Below are positions 54,396 through 64,000 of a stretch of 64,000 nucleotides of DNA, in pieces. Origin of the DNA: Chionis minor (taxonomy: Eukaryota; Chordata; Aves; Charadriiformes; Chionididae); contig VZSF01005685.1 of the NCBI GenBank assembly GCA_013398295.1, forward strand, positions 372,001-436,000, read 5' to 3'. The translations under genes and the position numbers were made by a program. The notes beneath the pieces are model-generated. The model was not told the origin of the DNA, searched no databases, and worked only from the letters and a program-made list of their open reading frames with translations. The first letter of the stretch is position 1; each line of letters opens with the position of its first letter.

Positions 54396-57300
54396 CTACC
54401 TCATGAACGACCTCCGGCCGGTCCTGAAGAAGGCCTCGATCTGTTCCAGGGACCTGCCTTTGGTTTCTGGAACACAGCAGCCTGTGAATAGGACGTTCCC
54501 GGCGCAGATGACAGCGAAGAATAGGAAGGGCACCTCGAGGCCAAAGGCTTCCTGAGAAGCGGAGCAGAAAGCAGACATGAGTTGGTGCAAAGAGGGTCTG
54601 AGGAGGGGCTGCTGGACACCCTCCTGGGGCAATACCCACCACGACCCGGAGGAAGAACTGGGTCAGGGTGAAGGCTGTCAGCCAGCTCACGACAACACAG
54701 AGGCCCGAGGCCACCCCGCGGGCTTTCAGAGGGAGGATCTCTGACATCAGCAACCAAGTGATGGGGCCCCAGCCCATGGCATAACCTGCAGGGAAGGAGG
54801 GGTAAGGTGGGACTGTTGAGGCTTCAAAGCCCACAAGGACAGAAGAGGCCTGTGCAATCCTGCCCTGCTCCTCCATAAATCATTATTCCCCCCCATTCAT
54901 GCTCTGTCAGTCCTCAAAGTGGTTTCAGATGCCATCTTTCTTGGTCTTCCAGGGACACCTGCCTGCCTTCCAACTCCAAGCCCAAATCTCCTTGCTCCAT
55001 ATCACCCTGCCTCAGCTGAGAAACATCCCCCCAGGCTGGCACCTAGCCCCATGCTGTGGGTCCTGGGCTCTTGCTCTCTGCACCTACCCATTATGAAGAA
55101 CATGGTTGCCAGGAGGGGGATGAGGGTGATGTAGTTGGTCGGCTCAGCGGGAAGGTTGGCAGAGGTCACCAGTGTCTTGTTGGCAACGGTGCCATTCTGA
55201 GAAGCTGGTATGAAGTGGATATAGAGCCCCATGGTCAGGTTGGAGACCAACATGACACCAGCTGTGGAGAGATGCAACAGCATGAGCGAGTGATCCCCGC
55301 CGTGCCAAGGGCTGAGCTCCCGGGAATGCCTCCACTCAGGAGCTGAGACACCGGCAAAGGAAAGAGACCTCCCCCACTGCCTGCCCAAGTCCCATATGGC
55401 TGAAGTTTCCACTCCTGTACATTTCAGAGCTCCTGGAAACCTTAAATAAGAGCTTCCCTTGCACAACGGCGGGAGAGAGACGTACCCGATACAAAAAGAA
55501 GAATCTTCCTCCCAGCTTTATCCATCGACACAGCAGCGATCGCCACTGAGAACAGACGTACCAAACCAACAAGAGCTGCATCGTACTCTGGTTTCTGCAA
55601 CACAAAAGCAGTGGGGAAGCTGAGACGGGAGAGCCAGGGAAAGGGCAGCTTCCTACATGTGTTGCCTTGACACCAGCTGGTGACTTTGCCAAAGCTATCC
55701 TCCGACAGTAAGGGAGCAGAGAAGAGCCTGGAGCTCAGCGGAGGAGAGCGGGGACACAGTGGGGCCAGTCCTGCTCCCCATCTCAAGCAGCCTTTTGCAG
55801 GGCAGGCGCTTGGCAATTGCTACCGATCAGGTGCGTTAAAAAAGGCTTCAGAGTTGGGGTCTCGGAGCTGCAGGGGATTTGGAGCATCGGGGAGCCATCA
55901 TGGAAGATGGAGCAGTCCGAGCACAGCCTGAACCCCAGGGCTCACCAGGATGACAGATGTTTTCTTGAATATCGACTGCAGGTACACGAGGACACAGGTG
56001 ACACCAGAGAGCTGCTGCAGGAACCTCATCCCCACCGCGATCAGGATGGGCTTGTAAATGAAGGGATCCTTGATCTCGGCACAGGAAACCCGCTGCCTCT
56101 GGAGGGGACAAAGCCAGAAAGCCGAGGCGTTACCTCCTCTGGGCCACCACCACAGCACCCAGAAGATGGCTCAGGAGTCGCCCAAAGGAGGCTGGATTTT
56201 GCAGTTTCCACATTACATCTCCCCCATGCTGGAGGTGAGCCTCTTCACCTGCTTCCTCACGCTGTCCTTGATCTGCTCATACTCCTGGGCGTAGTCCGTC
56301 TCCTTGCCCCGCAGCCAGCACAGCGATCCCAGGGCCTCCTCATCCTTCCCCTGGGAGAGCAGGAACCGGGGCGAGTTGGGCATGAAGCAGAGCAGGAGGA
56401 TCATCGCGAGCACGGGCACCTCCCCTGCGACGGCCAGCCAGCGCCAGTCCAGGACCAGCCCTGCCGGAGCAGCACGATTAGGAGCGGAGTCCTGGCTTTG
56501 CCTCCCCATAACCACCCCAACGACAGAGATTTAATAAATCCAGGGGGGGAAAAATCTCCAAGAAACTAGAGGGAGATTTCCCATGGTTTTCCCCCAGCAA
56601 AGCAGCATTTCCAGTTCTGGAGTCCTCAACATAGAAAGGACATCGAACTGTTGGAACAGGTCCAGTGAAGGGCCACTAAGATGATTGGAGGGATGGAGCA
56701 CCTCTCCTATGAGGACAGGCTGAGAGAGCTGGGGCTGTTCAGCCTGGAGAAGAGAAGGCTCCGGGGAGACCCGATAGCAGCCTTTCAGTATCTGAAGGGA
56801 GCCTACAGGAGAGCTGGAGAGGGACTCTTTGTCAGGAAGTCTAGTGCTAGGACAAGGGGTAATGGTTTTAAATTGGAAGAGGGGAGATTTAGATTAGATA
56901 TTAGGAAGAAGTTCTTTACTGTGAGGGTGGTGAGGCACTGGAACAGGTTACCCAGGGAAGTTGTGGAGGCCCCATCCCTGGAAGTGTTTAAGGCCAGGCT
57001 GGATGGGGCTTTGAGCAACCTGCTGTAGTCAGAGGTGTCCCTGCCCATGGCAGGGGGGGTGGAACTTGATGATCTTTAAGGTCCCTTCCAACTCTAACCA
57101 TTCTATGATTCTATGATTCTATGATTTCCAGCTGTTGCTCAATATGAGGAAACTCCCCCCAAATCTTAGAGGACCCAGCAAGATCCTGCAGCAACCAGGG
57201 CACACGCTGGCGGGCGACGCACACGCGGTTCATCCCGTGCTGCCCCTCAGCCCTGATGAAGCCTCAGCAGGACGCAGGTCTGCAGGCACGGTGAGGGCCA

Positions 57301-59451
57301 GGGGTCCCTGCAGGTTATGGATTCACCCCTCCAAGCACACGCACAAGTGTGGGTTACGCACGGGTGATCCTCTCCAGACCCCCTTTGCACACCCGTGGTG
57401 GTGGTTGTGAGCTGGCTGCGAGGGGAAGGGATCCATCAACTCGCTGAGGAAGTTGTTTAAAATAAACTCCCCTTCCCTAAGGTCTCGCCAAGGGTTTCCT
57501 GCCCTCTGAACACTGAGATACTTGCCCAGTGCGTACAGGATGAGGGAGCCCAGCACTGCCATGATCTGAGGACAGGCGCCCAGCATGCCCCTGACCCCGG
57601 GGTGGGAGATCTCCGAGATGTAGACCTGGAACAGGACAACACACTCTTAACGGAGCTGTGACATACAGCTGTCGCCACCAAAACCGGCCTTCTGTCACCT
57701 GGCAGTCACCCACTGCAGCCAGGGGAACCCCAAACTGCCTGGAAACTGCCCTCTTGGGGTGGAAACCTGACCAGTCCAGCAGCACGAGCTGGTCCTGGCA
57801 GGCAGAGGACAGCCTGGTGGCACCGCTGCTTTCCTCCCTCACCCCAGGGTGGGAGAAGTGCTCCAGTGGCACACTCAGGCTCCTGTTATGGGAAAGACAT
57901 GCCGCAGGGTTACTCAATTCTTGCCTTCCCCTCTGCATGCAACACGATGTCTACATTCGATAAACATGAGAGGAAATAACTGCTGTGAGGAACAGGGCAG
58001 GGATCAAGGACCTGCCTTCCCTTTTCTGAGGGCGAGAAAGTCCAGCACCATGGGGGCAGCTCGAGCTGGCCGCGGCACGGCTGTTAACCCGGTGCATCCT
58101 CCCCATCCCCCCCATCCCCAACCACAACCAGCCCTGGAGCTCCGATGATGCCTCCAAAAAGCAGTGGGACGCCCCAGCTTCAGCTATGGTACCATCCCGT
58201 CTCCTGCTGCGCAAATCCCTGGCAAACTCCCTCCCAGGGCACGTTACCGGGATGGAGGCGGACGTCACGCCGCCGGCGTAGCCCGTCAGCACGCGGCCCA
58301 GCAGCAGCATCCCGATCCCCTGGGCACCGGCCATCAGCGCGTATCCCACGGCGGAGGGCAGCGCCGAGAACATGATGCTCAGTTTGCGGCCCAGGCGGTC
58401 GTTGAGGAGCATGGCGCTGAGCCCCCCCGCCGCCGCTCCCAGCGTGAACACCGACTGCGGGGAGACACCCGGAGGGGCTTCCGTGGGTCCGGGCTCCCCC
58501 TGCACACCCACTGGCTGTGCCCCTTGCCCCTGCCAGGGACAACCCCGCTCCTTACCCCGAACCAGGATGCCGTGTGCTGGTCCAGCCTCAGCGCGGGGCT
58601 GGGGTGAGCCTCCAGGGCAGGGATGACGGGCGAGGGGTAAACCAGGGCGAAGCCGAAATTGAAGTTTCCCAGGACAGCGGCGAACGCAGCCAGGTAGAGC
58701 CGCTTGTTGCGGAGGCTCCTGAGGGAGGGAGGGAGGGAGGGATGGAGCGAGGAGGATGTGTTGGGTTCCCTTATTGCAGCCGGCAGAAATGTTAACTCTG
58801 TCTTGCAGTTTCCCCCAGCCTCTGCCAAGGCTCTTGTGACAGCCACGGAGGGATTTTCCCCGGGAATGGCCCTGCACAGCCTGAGGCTGGTGGGGTTTCT
58901 CCGAGCGGAGCAGCAGCTGCTCCTGCGGTATGGTGGGGGGCGAGAGCCCGTCCCCCCTGGCCACCGCTGATGCTTTCCTCTGTGCTGGGCGGTTTTCCGT
59001 GGCTTCAACAAACTGAGAAAAGCAGAAGCTGGAGCTGGCCGGCACCGTGGACCCAGCCAGCAGCCGGCTTGTCCCAGCGGAGCAGGGAGGGGGGTCCTTT
59101 CAAGCTCCCCGTGCCTCTCAGCAGGACATTATGCCCCCACAAAAGCTGGACACCCAAAAGCACACACACACGCAGCTCTCCCAGGCGGGCTCATCCAGCA
59201 CCACACGCCCTGGGTGGGATGAGACCCCATCTCAAGGCAACTCGGGAACGACAGCAGCGTGAACCACTGGCCGCCCCCAGCCCAGCGCCCTCGGGATGGG
59301 GGGCACAGCCCACCCCACAGCCAGCCCCACAGCCCCAGCCCGGCCCTTACCGCAGGTACTCATTGTCAAGCCTCTTGCCAGCGCTCTCCGGGAAGGTCCG
59401 ATACGAGAAGCTCGTCTTCCTCATGAGGGGCTCCCGGGAGCCCGGCTCCAT
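54396..59451 (-). CDS. SLC2A6: SLC2A6 (GLUT6), facilitative hexose transporter
   Basis: Ten coding exons in transcript order: 59351-59451, 58556-58718, 58248-58454, 57526-57625, 56249-56460, 55946-56098, 55486-55594, 55088-55261, 54640-54785 and 54396-54551. They join into 506 codons plus stop; human is 507 aa. All introns are GT-AG except intron 4, whose donor is GCAAGT. The protein is a 12-helix major-facilitator sugar transporter. Motifs include DRLGRK after helix 2, PNSPRFLL after helix 6, QLSGV in helix 7, [12 protein letters not shown] in helix 10 and VPETKGR after helix 12. The glycosylation site NGTV lies in the helix 9-10 loop, as in class III GLUTs. GLUT6 is mainly lysosomal/vesicular. 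The N-terminal sorting motif reads EPLM where human has EPLL. It is convergent with CACFD1; intron 4 contains an antisense CR1 copy. Confidence 0.95.
56610..57126 (+). mobile_element. CR1 LINE, 5'-truncated 3' end, in SLC2A6 intron 4
   Basis: The element begins within ORF2 (CAGTTCTGGAGTCCTCAACA), covers the reverse-transcriptase C-terminus and 3' UTR, and ends in the diagnostic repeat ATTCTATG (three copies, 57100-57126). A 115-codon open frame at 56681-57028 ([19 protein letters not shown]..., ...[11 protein letters not shown]) is the intact tail of CR1 ORF2, showing a fairly young copy. Orientation is plus, antisense to SLC2A6. It is severely 5'-truncated and cannot move on its own. It marks the genome as avian. 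Confidence 0.93.
58721..58743. repeat. GGGA microsatellite at the SLC2A6 exon 2 acceptor
   Basis: Five tandem GGGA units on plus (TCCC on minus) form the polypyrimidine tract directly before the exon 2 acceptor of SLC2A6. Confidence 0.75.
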
Positions 59452-60300
59452 GGCCGTGCCGTGGCCGGTGCCCGTCACGGTGTGGGTGCTGCTGCGCTCG
59501 GGGCCGGATGCTCAGGGCTGCTGCGGGGACGAGGAGGAAGAAGCAGCTGAAAACGAAAGGGGAGAGGCTACCAGGCGTTGCCTAATCAGAGAAATCTGTG
59601 CCTCGTGGGCTCACACCCAGCCAGCTTCTGGGAAGGAAACTGGGGGGGCCGGAAAACCAGAAGACAAAGAGCCACGGGGAAACGGTGGTGCCTTTGCCCC
59701 ACGCCCGCCCAGCTCTCATCCTTCACAGACCCCATCGGCACCAGAACCCATCGCTGCAGCGGCACTTACAGGGTTGGTCCTTGCAGACCTGTTTCCACCG
59801 GCAGAAACGTCCCTTTGCGAAGGCCACATCTCTCCCCTCGAGGAACCAGCTAAACTGGCCAAACACTGCTGCTTTTTACAAGGGTAAATTGCATCTGTGT
59901 GAACCTCCACGGCCACCCCGGGGAAAGGTTCTCAACATAGCCAGGGCCAAGGGCAAGGATGGAGAAGAAACAAGAGGGAGGTGAAGATGGAAGGGGGCAT
60001 GAGGGGCAGGTGAGAAGGATGAAGAGCACTGATGAGGATAGAAAAAGGGAGGGTGACATCTCTGCTGCTCTGGGTGCAGCTGCTGGGGACCCCTGGGCTG
60101 CCCATGGGTCCCTTTGCCCCCTCGCCCTGATCCCCCCAGCCCCACAGGGCTCAGCGGGCAGCGTTGTGCTGGGGCATCTGCAGGTCCTGGGGGGCTCCAA
60201 GGTCCAAACTCAACCTGTAGGAAAGGGGGGGAATGGAGGTACCTACTGACTTTGTACTTGGTTTTGCAGTACAAAATCTTACAAGACATCTTGGAAAGAC
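59452..60300. promoter_or_regulatory. SLC2A6: 5' flank and probable promoter of SLC2A6
   Basis: GC-rich DNA with moderate CpG density lies just upstream of the SLC2A6 start codon at 59451, consistent with a promoter or 5' UTR on the minus strand. No noncoding first exon can be demonstrated. Open frames here on either strand show no protein family. Confidence 0.35.
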
Positions 60301-60310
60301 ATCTTAGACA

Positions 60311-60337
60311 AAAGACATCTTAGCAAAAGATGTCTTT
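60311..60337. repeat. perfect 11-bp inverted repeat (hairpin) with 5-base loop
   Basis: AAAGACATCTT, loop AGCAA, then AAGATGTCTTT. Two or three further copies of the arm motif (GACATCTT) lie just upstream between 60285 and 60310, so the hairpin sits at the end of a small cluster of direct repeats. Confidence 0.7.
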
Positions 60338-62189
60338 CCCTAAACTACTGTAGTGCTCCTCTTGTTTCCATCGTTCAGCTTAGTCCCTGGTGCTTTTTGG
60401 GACCACCTGGATGGATTCTGCACCCCCAAGCCTGCCTGGGAGCCCCAGTGATTCTTCGGTGTCAGCCAGGACCTTCTATGCTCTTCCGCCCCGTGCAATC
60501 TGGTTCCCCTTCTGCAACCACCAAGCGCCGTGTTTAGTGTCTGATCAATGCTGGGGACTCACAGCTGACTCAGGCACTCGGGGCTGTGAATTCTCTGTGA
60601 GAAGAGAGGTCATGGAGCAAGGGGATGTCAGGGTGGCAGGCCAACCCAGCCAAAAAATTTCCAGTGCCACGCTGGTCCGAGCAGGGGTGTCACAACAGCC
60701 TCCAGCTGACCTGGAGCTGGTCCCAGTGCCCTGGGCACCCCCTCCAGCAGCAAATGCCATCGGTCACCTCCCTCGTGTGCATTTTGCTCTCTGGGCTAGC
60801 AGCGCCCGTTTGCTCCCACGGTGGCAGTGCTCTGGGGAAGGTCACGGGCCACCAGGGGCTGCGGAGCATTTGCATCTTGCAGACCAAGGAAAATCTGCAA
60901 ATAAGCGGCCTTAGGGAATTCACGTAGTGAATTTGCAGCATCCTCCTTCTTCAAATTTCATAAGGTCACTCATTGAGAAAGTTATTCTTTATCCCCTCTA
61001 CCCCACCCAGGCCTCAGCTTTTCCCCCCAAACCCAGGTATACTGAGTCTCTGCGATGCAATATTTGCCATGTTCCAGCCCAAAGCAGCGGCCTTTCAGCG
61101 CTGCGAGTTAAAAAAAAGAGCTCCCACTTTGAGAGCATGCTGGGGCTGGAGGGCTCTTGGGTGATGCTGCTGGGGCTGGTCCAGGTGAAAAGTGGCTGCA
61201 GGTGCTGGGCATGAATGGTGCTCACTGGGGAACATAGCTACGAGGTCTCCAGGGGCTGAGGTTGCTGCAAGGTAAGGACTTTTCTCTCTTTCCTACCCAA
61301 TCCTTGTTTTTGCTAGAAATATCCTGAGCAAGGAGGAAGCTGTGGGCTCGCTGGTGAGTTATATCTGGCTCTTTCTATCATGGAGCTTCTTGGAGGCTAC
61401 TTTTTGGGACTGTGGTGGGGCTGAGTGTGCTGCCCTGTGTGGGGTCGTGTCAGCTCTGTGTTTGTGCTTCTTGGAGAGGTTTGTGCGCTGGGCTGTGTGT
61501 CCCTGCTGGGAGCACCAGCGTGAAACCAGCATTGCTGTTTGGGGTGTGCTTGGGGCTGAGCAGAAGCAAGGCTTCTGCGTGTGTTGATGGGTCTGTTGTC
61601 TGCACGTCCTTTGGATGTCCGCGTTTCTCAAAGACAAGGGCTGGGAGCTTCCCCTTTGCAGAGGCAAACACTGAAGCAGGCAGAGGTGATGTGTCCTGAT
61701 GGGGTGCAGGGAACTGGTGGCACTGTGTGGACCTGGTTGTGCTGTCTGGTGGCTCAGACAGGGCAAAGAAGACAGTTCGGTGCAGACTACCACCAAATGG
61801 CCATCTGCATGAAACGACATCTCTTGCCAATTCATCTCCCTCCCTCCGTTTGTTTGTTTATGGGGATCAAGGCGGTCTGTAAGTGAGGAACTTCAGAAAG
61901 CAGGATCTGCACCTCCCTCTCTCCAGGGCTTTGTGCTCCCCCTGGAGCAGGGGTGCTGAGCCCCAGGCCCTGGCAGTTCCTTGGGGCTGGGTTGTCCTTG
62001 GGCGCGCAGGATGGGTGCTGGCTGGCCGGGAGCAGCCTGCTGCAGCCCCTGGGACCTGGCAAAACAAGTCTGGGATCAGAGACCGGCTCCGCTGCTGCGG
62101 TGGGGTGAGCCTGGCTGTGCTGCTGTGACCAGCATGTGGGTGCACAGGGCTGGAGCCCCTAGGGCCACCTCCTGCCCCAAAGGGGCCAT

Positions 62190-62335
62190 TGCCCATGTCT
62201 GATTTAATTCTCATGCTTCTGGCTATAATGCAACTAACAGAAGCATTGTCAAGCCCATAAATGTGCATTAGCTGGTTTTGCTGTTTTTGTGCGATAATCT
62301 AATTACCAAGGTTTTTCCCTAAATAGCCCTGATTG
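62190..62335. other. AT-rich island, candidate conserved noncoding element
   Basis: A sharply bounded stretch of roughly 145 bases in GC-rich surroundings contains AT-rich words such as GATTTAATTC, CATAAATGTGCATTAGC, GATAATCTAATTACC and CCCTAAATAGCC. The last differs by one base from a CArG box, and TAATTA is a homeodomain core. There is no coding frame. Confidence 0.3.
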
Positions 62336-63294
62336 TGGGAGGCTTTTGGGAAGGAGCAGGGTGCTGCAGTGAAGGTTGGCTGCTGCGTTTCCCAGACTGG
62401 GAGCGGTGTGAGGATGGGGCTGGGACCCCCTCGGGGCTGGGGCACCTCCCCAGCATGTGGCCACTGCGTGTACTTGCCACAGACCTTGCAGAAAGATACA
62501 GTGTCTGTCCTAAACTTGAAGCCACTTGGATGTGCAGCAGAGAGAAGTGCTCAACCCAACCTCCCACCTTTATGATCTGGGGGGAAAAAAGCGGATTGTA
62601 GAGGAGCTGTGAGCCGGAGCAGTCAGATCTCCCTGAAACGTGAAGGGTTATCTAGTTTCTGTGCAGATTTGTCAACTGCTTCAAACAGGAAATTACTTCG
62701 TGTCTTGAAAAAGCTCCAAGCACCTGTAACACCGGGAAGCACGAGGGAGTCGGCGCCAGGGCTGAGCCCCGAGCAGGTCCGTCCCTCGGTGTGCAGGGGG
62801 ACGGTGTCCCCTGGAGGGAAGTGGGGGGGGGTCCCTCAGACATGGTGTAACGGGTCCCCGCGCTCTTTCAGTAAGCACCACGTCCTCGCTCTGCCCTCCA
62901 TGGTTTCTTTCTAAAAGTGCAGTTTTGGTAAGGAATAAAGCACCCACCACCCTGTCCCCACTCCACGTCTCCCTGGGGACTCTCCCGACTTGTTGTAGGT
63001 CCTACCAAAACACACAAGGGGCGGGTAAGGTGAAAGCGGTGCATCAGCGGTGTCTCTGGTGGGCTGTTCTTGGCCACCAGCACAGGGAAGGGACCCCTGT
63101 CCCACTCCCCAGCTCTTTGGCAAGTAACCAGGCTCCGGGTCCTGGAGGGTGAACTGGCGAGGGGCGAGGTGCCTGTTTTGGGAAAGCAGCAAACCAACCC
63201 GTGGCCGATTAAAGGGCAATCTGGTTTTGCTGAGAGCTGTTGGCTGCCTCTGCCAGAGTGATGCATTGCTCCGGCTCAATAGGACCTTCCCCCC

Positions 63295-63480
63295 CCTCTG
63301 ACAGCTGTGCAATAGATCATGAACGTATGCAAAAAAATAAACTGCATCAAAGCCACTTGGCAACTTAACTAACCCGATTCATAAATTAATTTCTATTCCT
63401 CTTGTAAGGGAGAAATCAGTCACTCCTCAAGGCTATTCGTCTCTATCGCTCATCTGGCCACATCCTTTCATAAACCTTCC
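63295..63480. other. AT-rich island, candidate conserved noncoding element
   Basis: A second AT-rich stretch lies in GC-rich DNA, with words such as ATGCAAAAAAATAAAC, CATAAATTAATTTC and CACTTGGCAACTTAAC. No repeat family or coding frame is recognised. Confidence 0.25.
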
Positions 63481-64000
63481 CTGTAAGTCTGAACTGGTGA
63501 CTGCTGGGTCACCGTGCAGTAATGCTCAGTGCCCGCCCCGGCCTTGGGGGCAGCCCCGGGGCTGGTTTGCCCTGGGCTGGGGCAGGGTTGCTTCTCCCTG
63601 CGTCGTCCACATCCCGTAAGGCTGTAGCAGAGCTGGTGCTTTGCAGCACGGTGCTGCTCTGTGGGTGCGTGTGGGTGATTTTTGGGGCGATGCAGGGGTG
63701 TGATAGTGAACCAGCCCCTCTCAAAACGTGGGCAAACAGCTCATGTCGGGTTCCCAGAGCCGTGCAGGGGGTGGCCGGTGACTGCAGGGTGCTGGGGGCA
63801 CGTGGAGGGAGGGTGGGTGCTCAGTGGGGGCTGGCAGCAGGCTGGGTGCACCCCTGTGGCATGATGCTTGTGGAGCTGGGGGAATTTGAGCCCAGGAGGC
63901 AGCTCCGGCTGTTCATCCCACAGCTTTCCAAGACCCCTTGGCTTTGCAAAACGGTGCGTTGTGCCCCCAGCTCCAGACGGGCATCGCTGCCTGGAGCCCA

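Larger units (their letters stand above)
60338..64000. other. intergenic DNA upstream of SLC2A6, no gene recognised
   Basis: This is GC-rich sequence without any exon I can support on either strand. In human the next gene is MYMK (myomaker), but no segment here reads like its conserved membrane blocks, so it is probably beyond the window. Two AT-rich islands (about 62190-62335 and 63295-63480) stand out from the background. Confidence 0.55.

Noticed and set aside
57951..59045. 364-codon minus-strand frame
   Set aside because: It is SLC2A6 exons 2 and 3 read through their introns; the spliced model with conserved phases explains the real coding parts.
61315..61352. Exon-like segment between TTTGCTAG and GTGAGT
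   Set aside because: The nearest upstream donor is only about 42 bases away and no protein-family signal or partner exon was found.
60338..64000. MYMK (myomaker), the next gene in the human order
   Set aside because: No segment on either strand reads like its conserved membrane helices or cysteine-rich C-terminus, so it probably lies outside the window.

Overview
This window is vertebrate nuclear DNA and almost certainly avian. It has split genes with GT-AG introns, five well-preserved vertebrate orthologues, compact GC-rich intergenic DNA, and a CR1 LINE 3' end (about 56610-57126) that finishes in the bird-typical 8-bp tandem ATTCTATG. I reconstructed the gene models by hand from splice sites and reading phase. 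All five chain into open frames of the expected length, except for one broken exon in ADAMTS13. The gene order STKLD1 (+), REXO4 (-), ADAMTS13 (+), CACFD1 (+), SLC2A6 (-) matches human 9q34.2. The species cannot be read from the sequence.

Layout. 1-173 is the GC-rich 5' flank of STKLD1. 174-13976 is STKLD1 (19 coding exons, 645 aa), a catalytically degenerate kinase-like protein with C-terminal helical repeats; its intron 1 holds a 41-bp minisatellite. 14549-19109 is REXO4 (minus strand, 8 exons, 419 aa), a DEDDh 3'-5' exonuclease of the nucleolus. 19110-19649 is a CpG-rich region shared by the head-to-head pair REXO4/ADAMTS13. 19650-39586 is ADAMTS13, the von Willebrand factor-cleaving protease: 29 good coding exons (1396 aa when joined) plus one broken TSP1 exon at 35672-35850. 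39587-41984 is intergenic with old repeats and the CACFD1 promoter region. 41985-48455 is CACFD1 (5 exons, 174 aa), a Flower-family membrane protein. 48456-53960 is a long 3' flank with several poly(A) signals. 54396-59451 is SLC2A6/GLUT6 (minus strand, 10 exons, 506 aa), with a GC-AG intron and a CR1 insertion. 59452-64000 is intergenic, with a perfect hairpin and two AT-rich islands. MYMK, the next gene in the human order, was not found before the window ends.

The genes do not form one pathway; they are a conserved syntenic neighbourhood. The most interesting local biology is in ADAMTS13. It has a full-length ADAMTS-type propeptide where mammals have a very short one. It has fewer TSP1 repeats than human. 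One TSP1 exon carries a 1-base frameshift plus a spoiled donor, yet can be skipped without losing frame.
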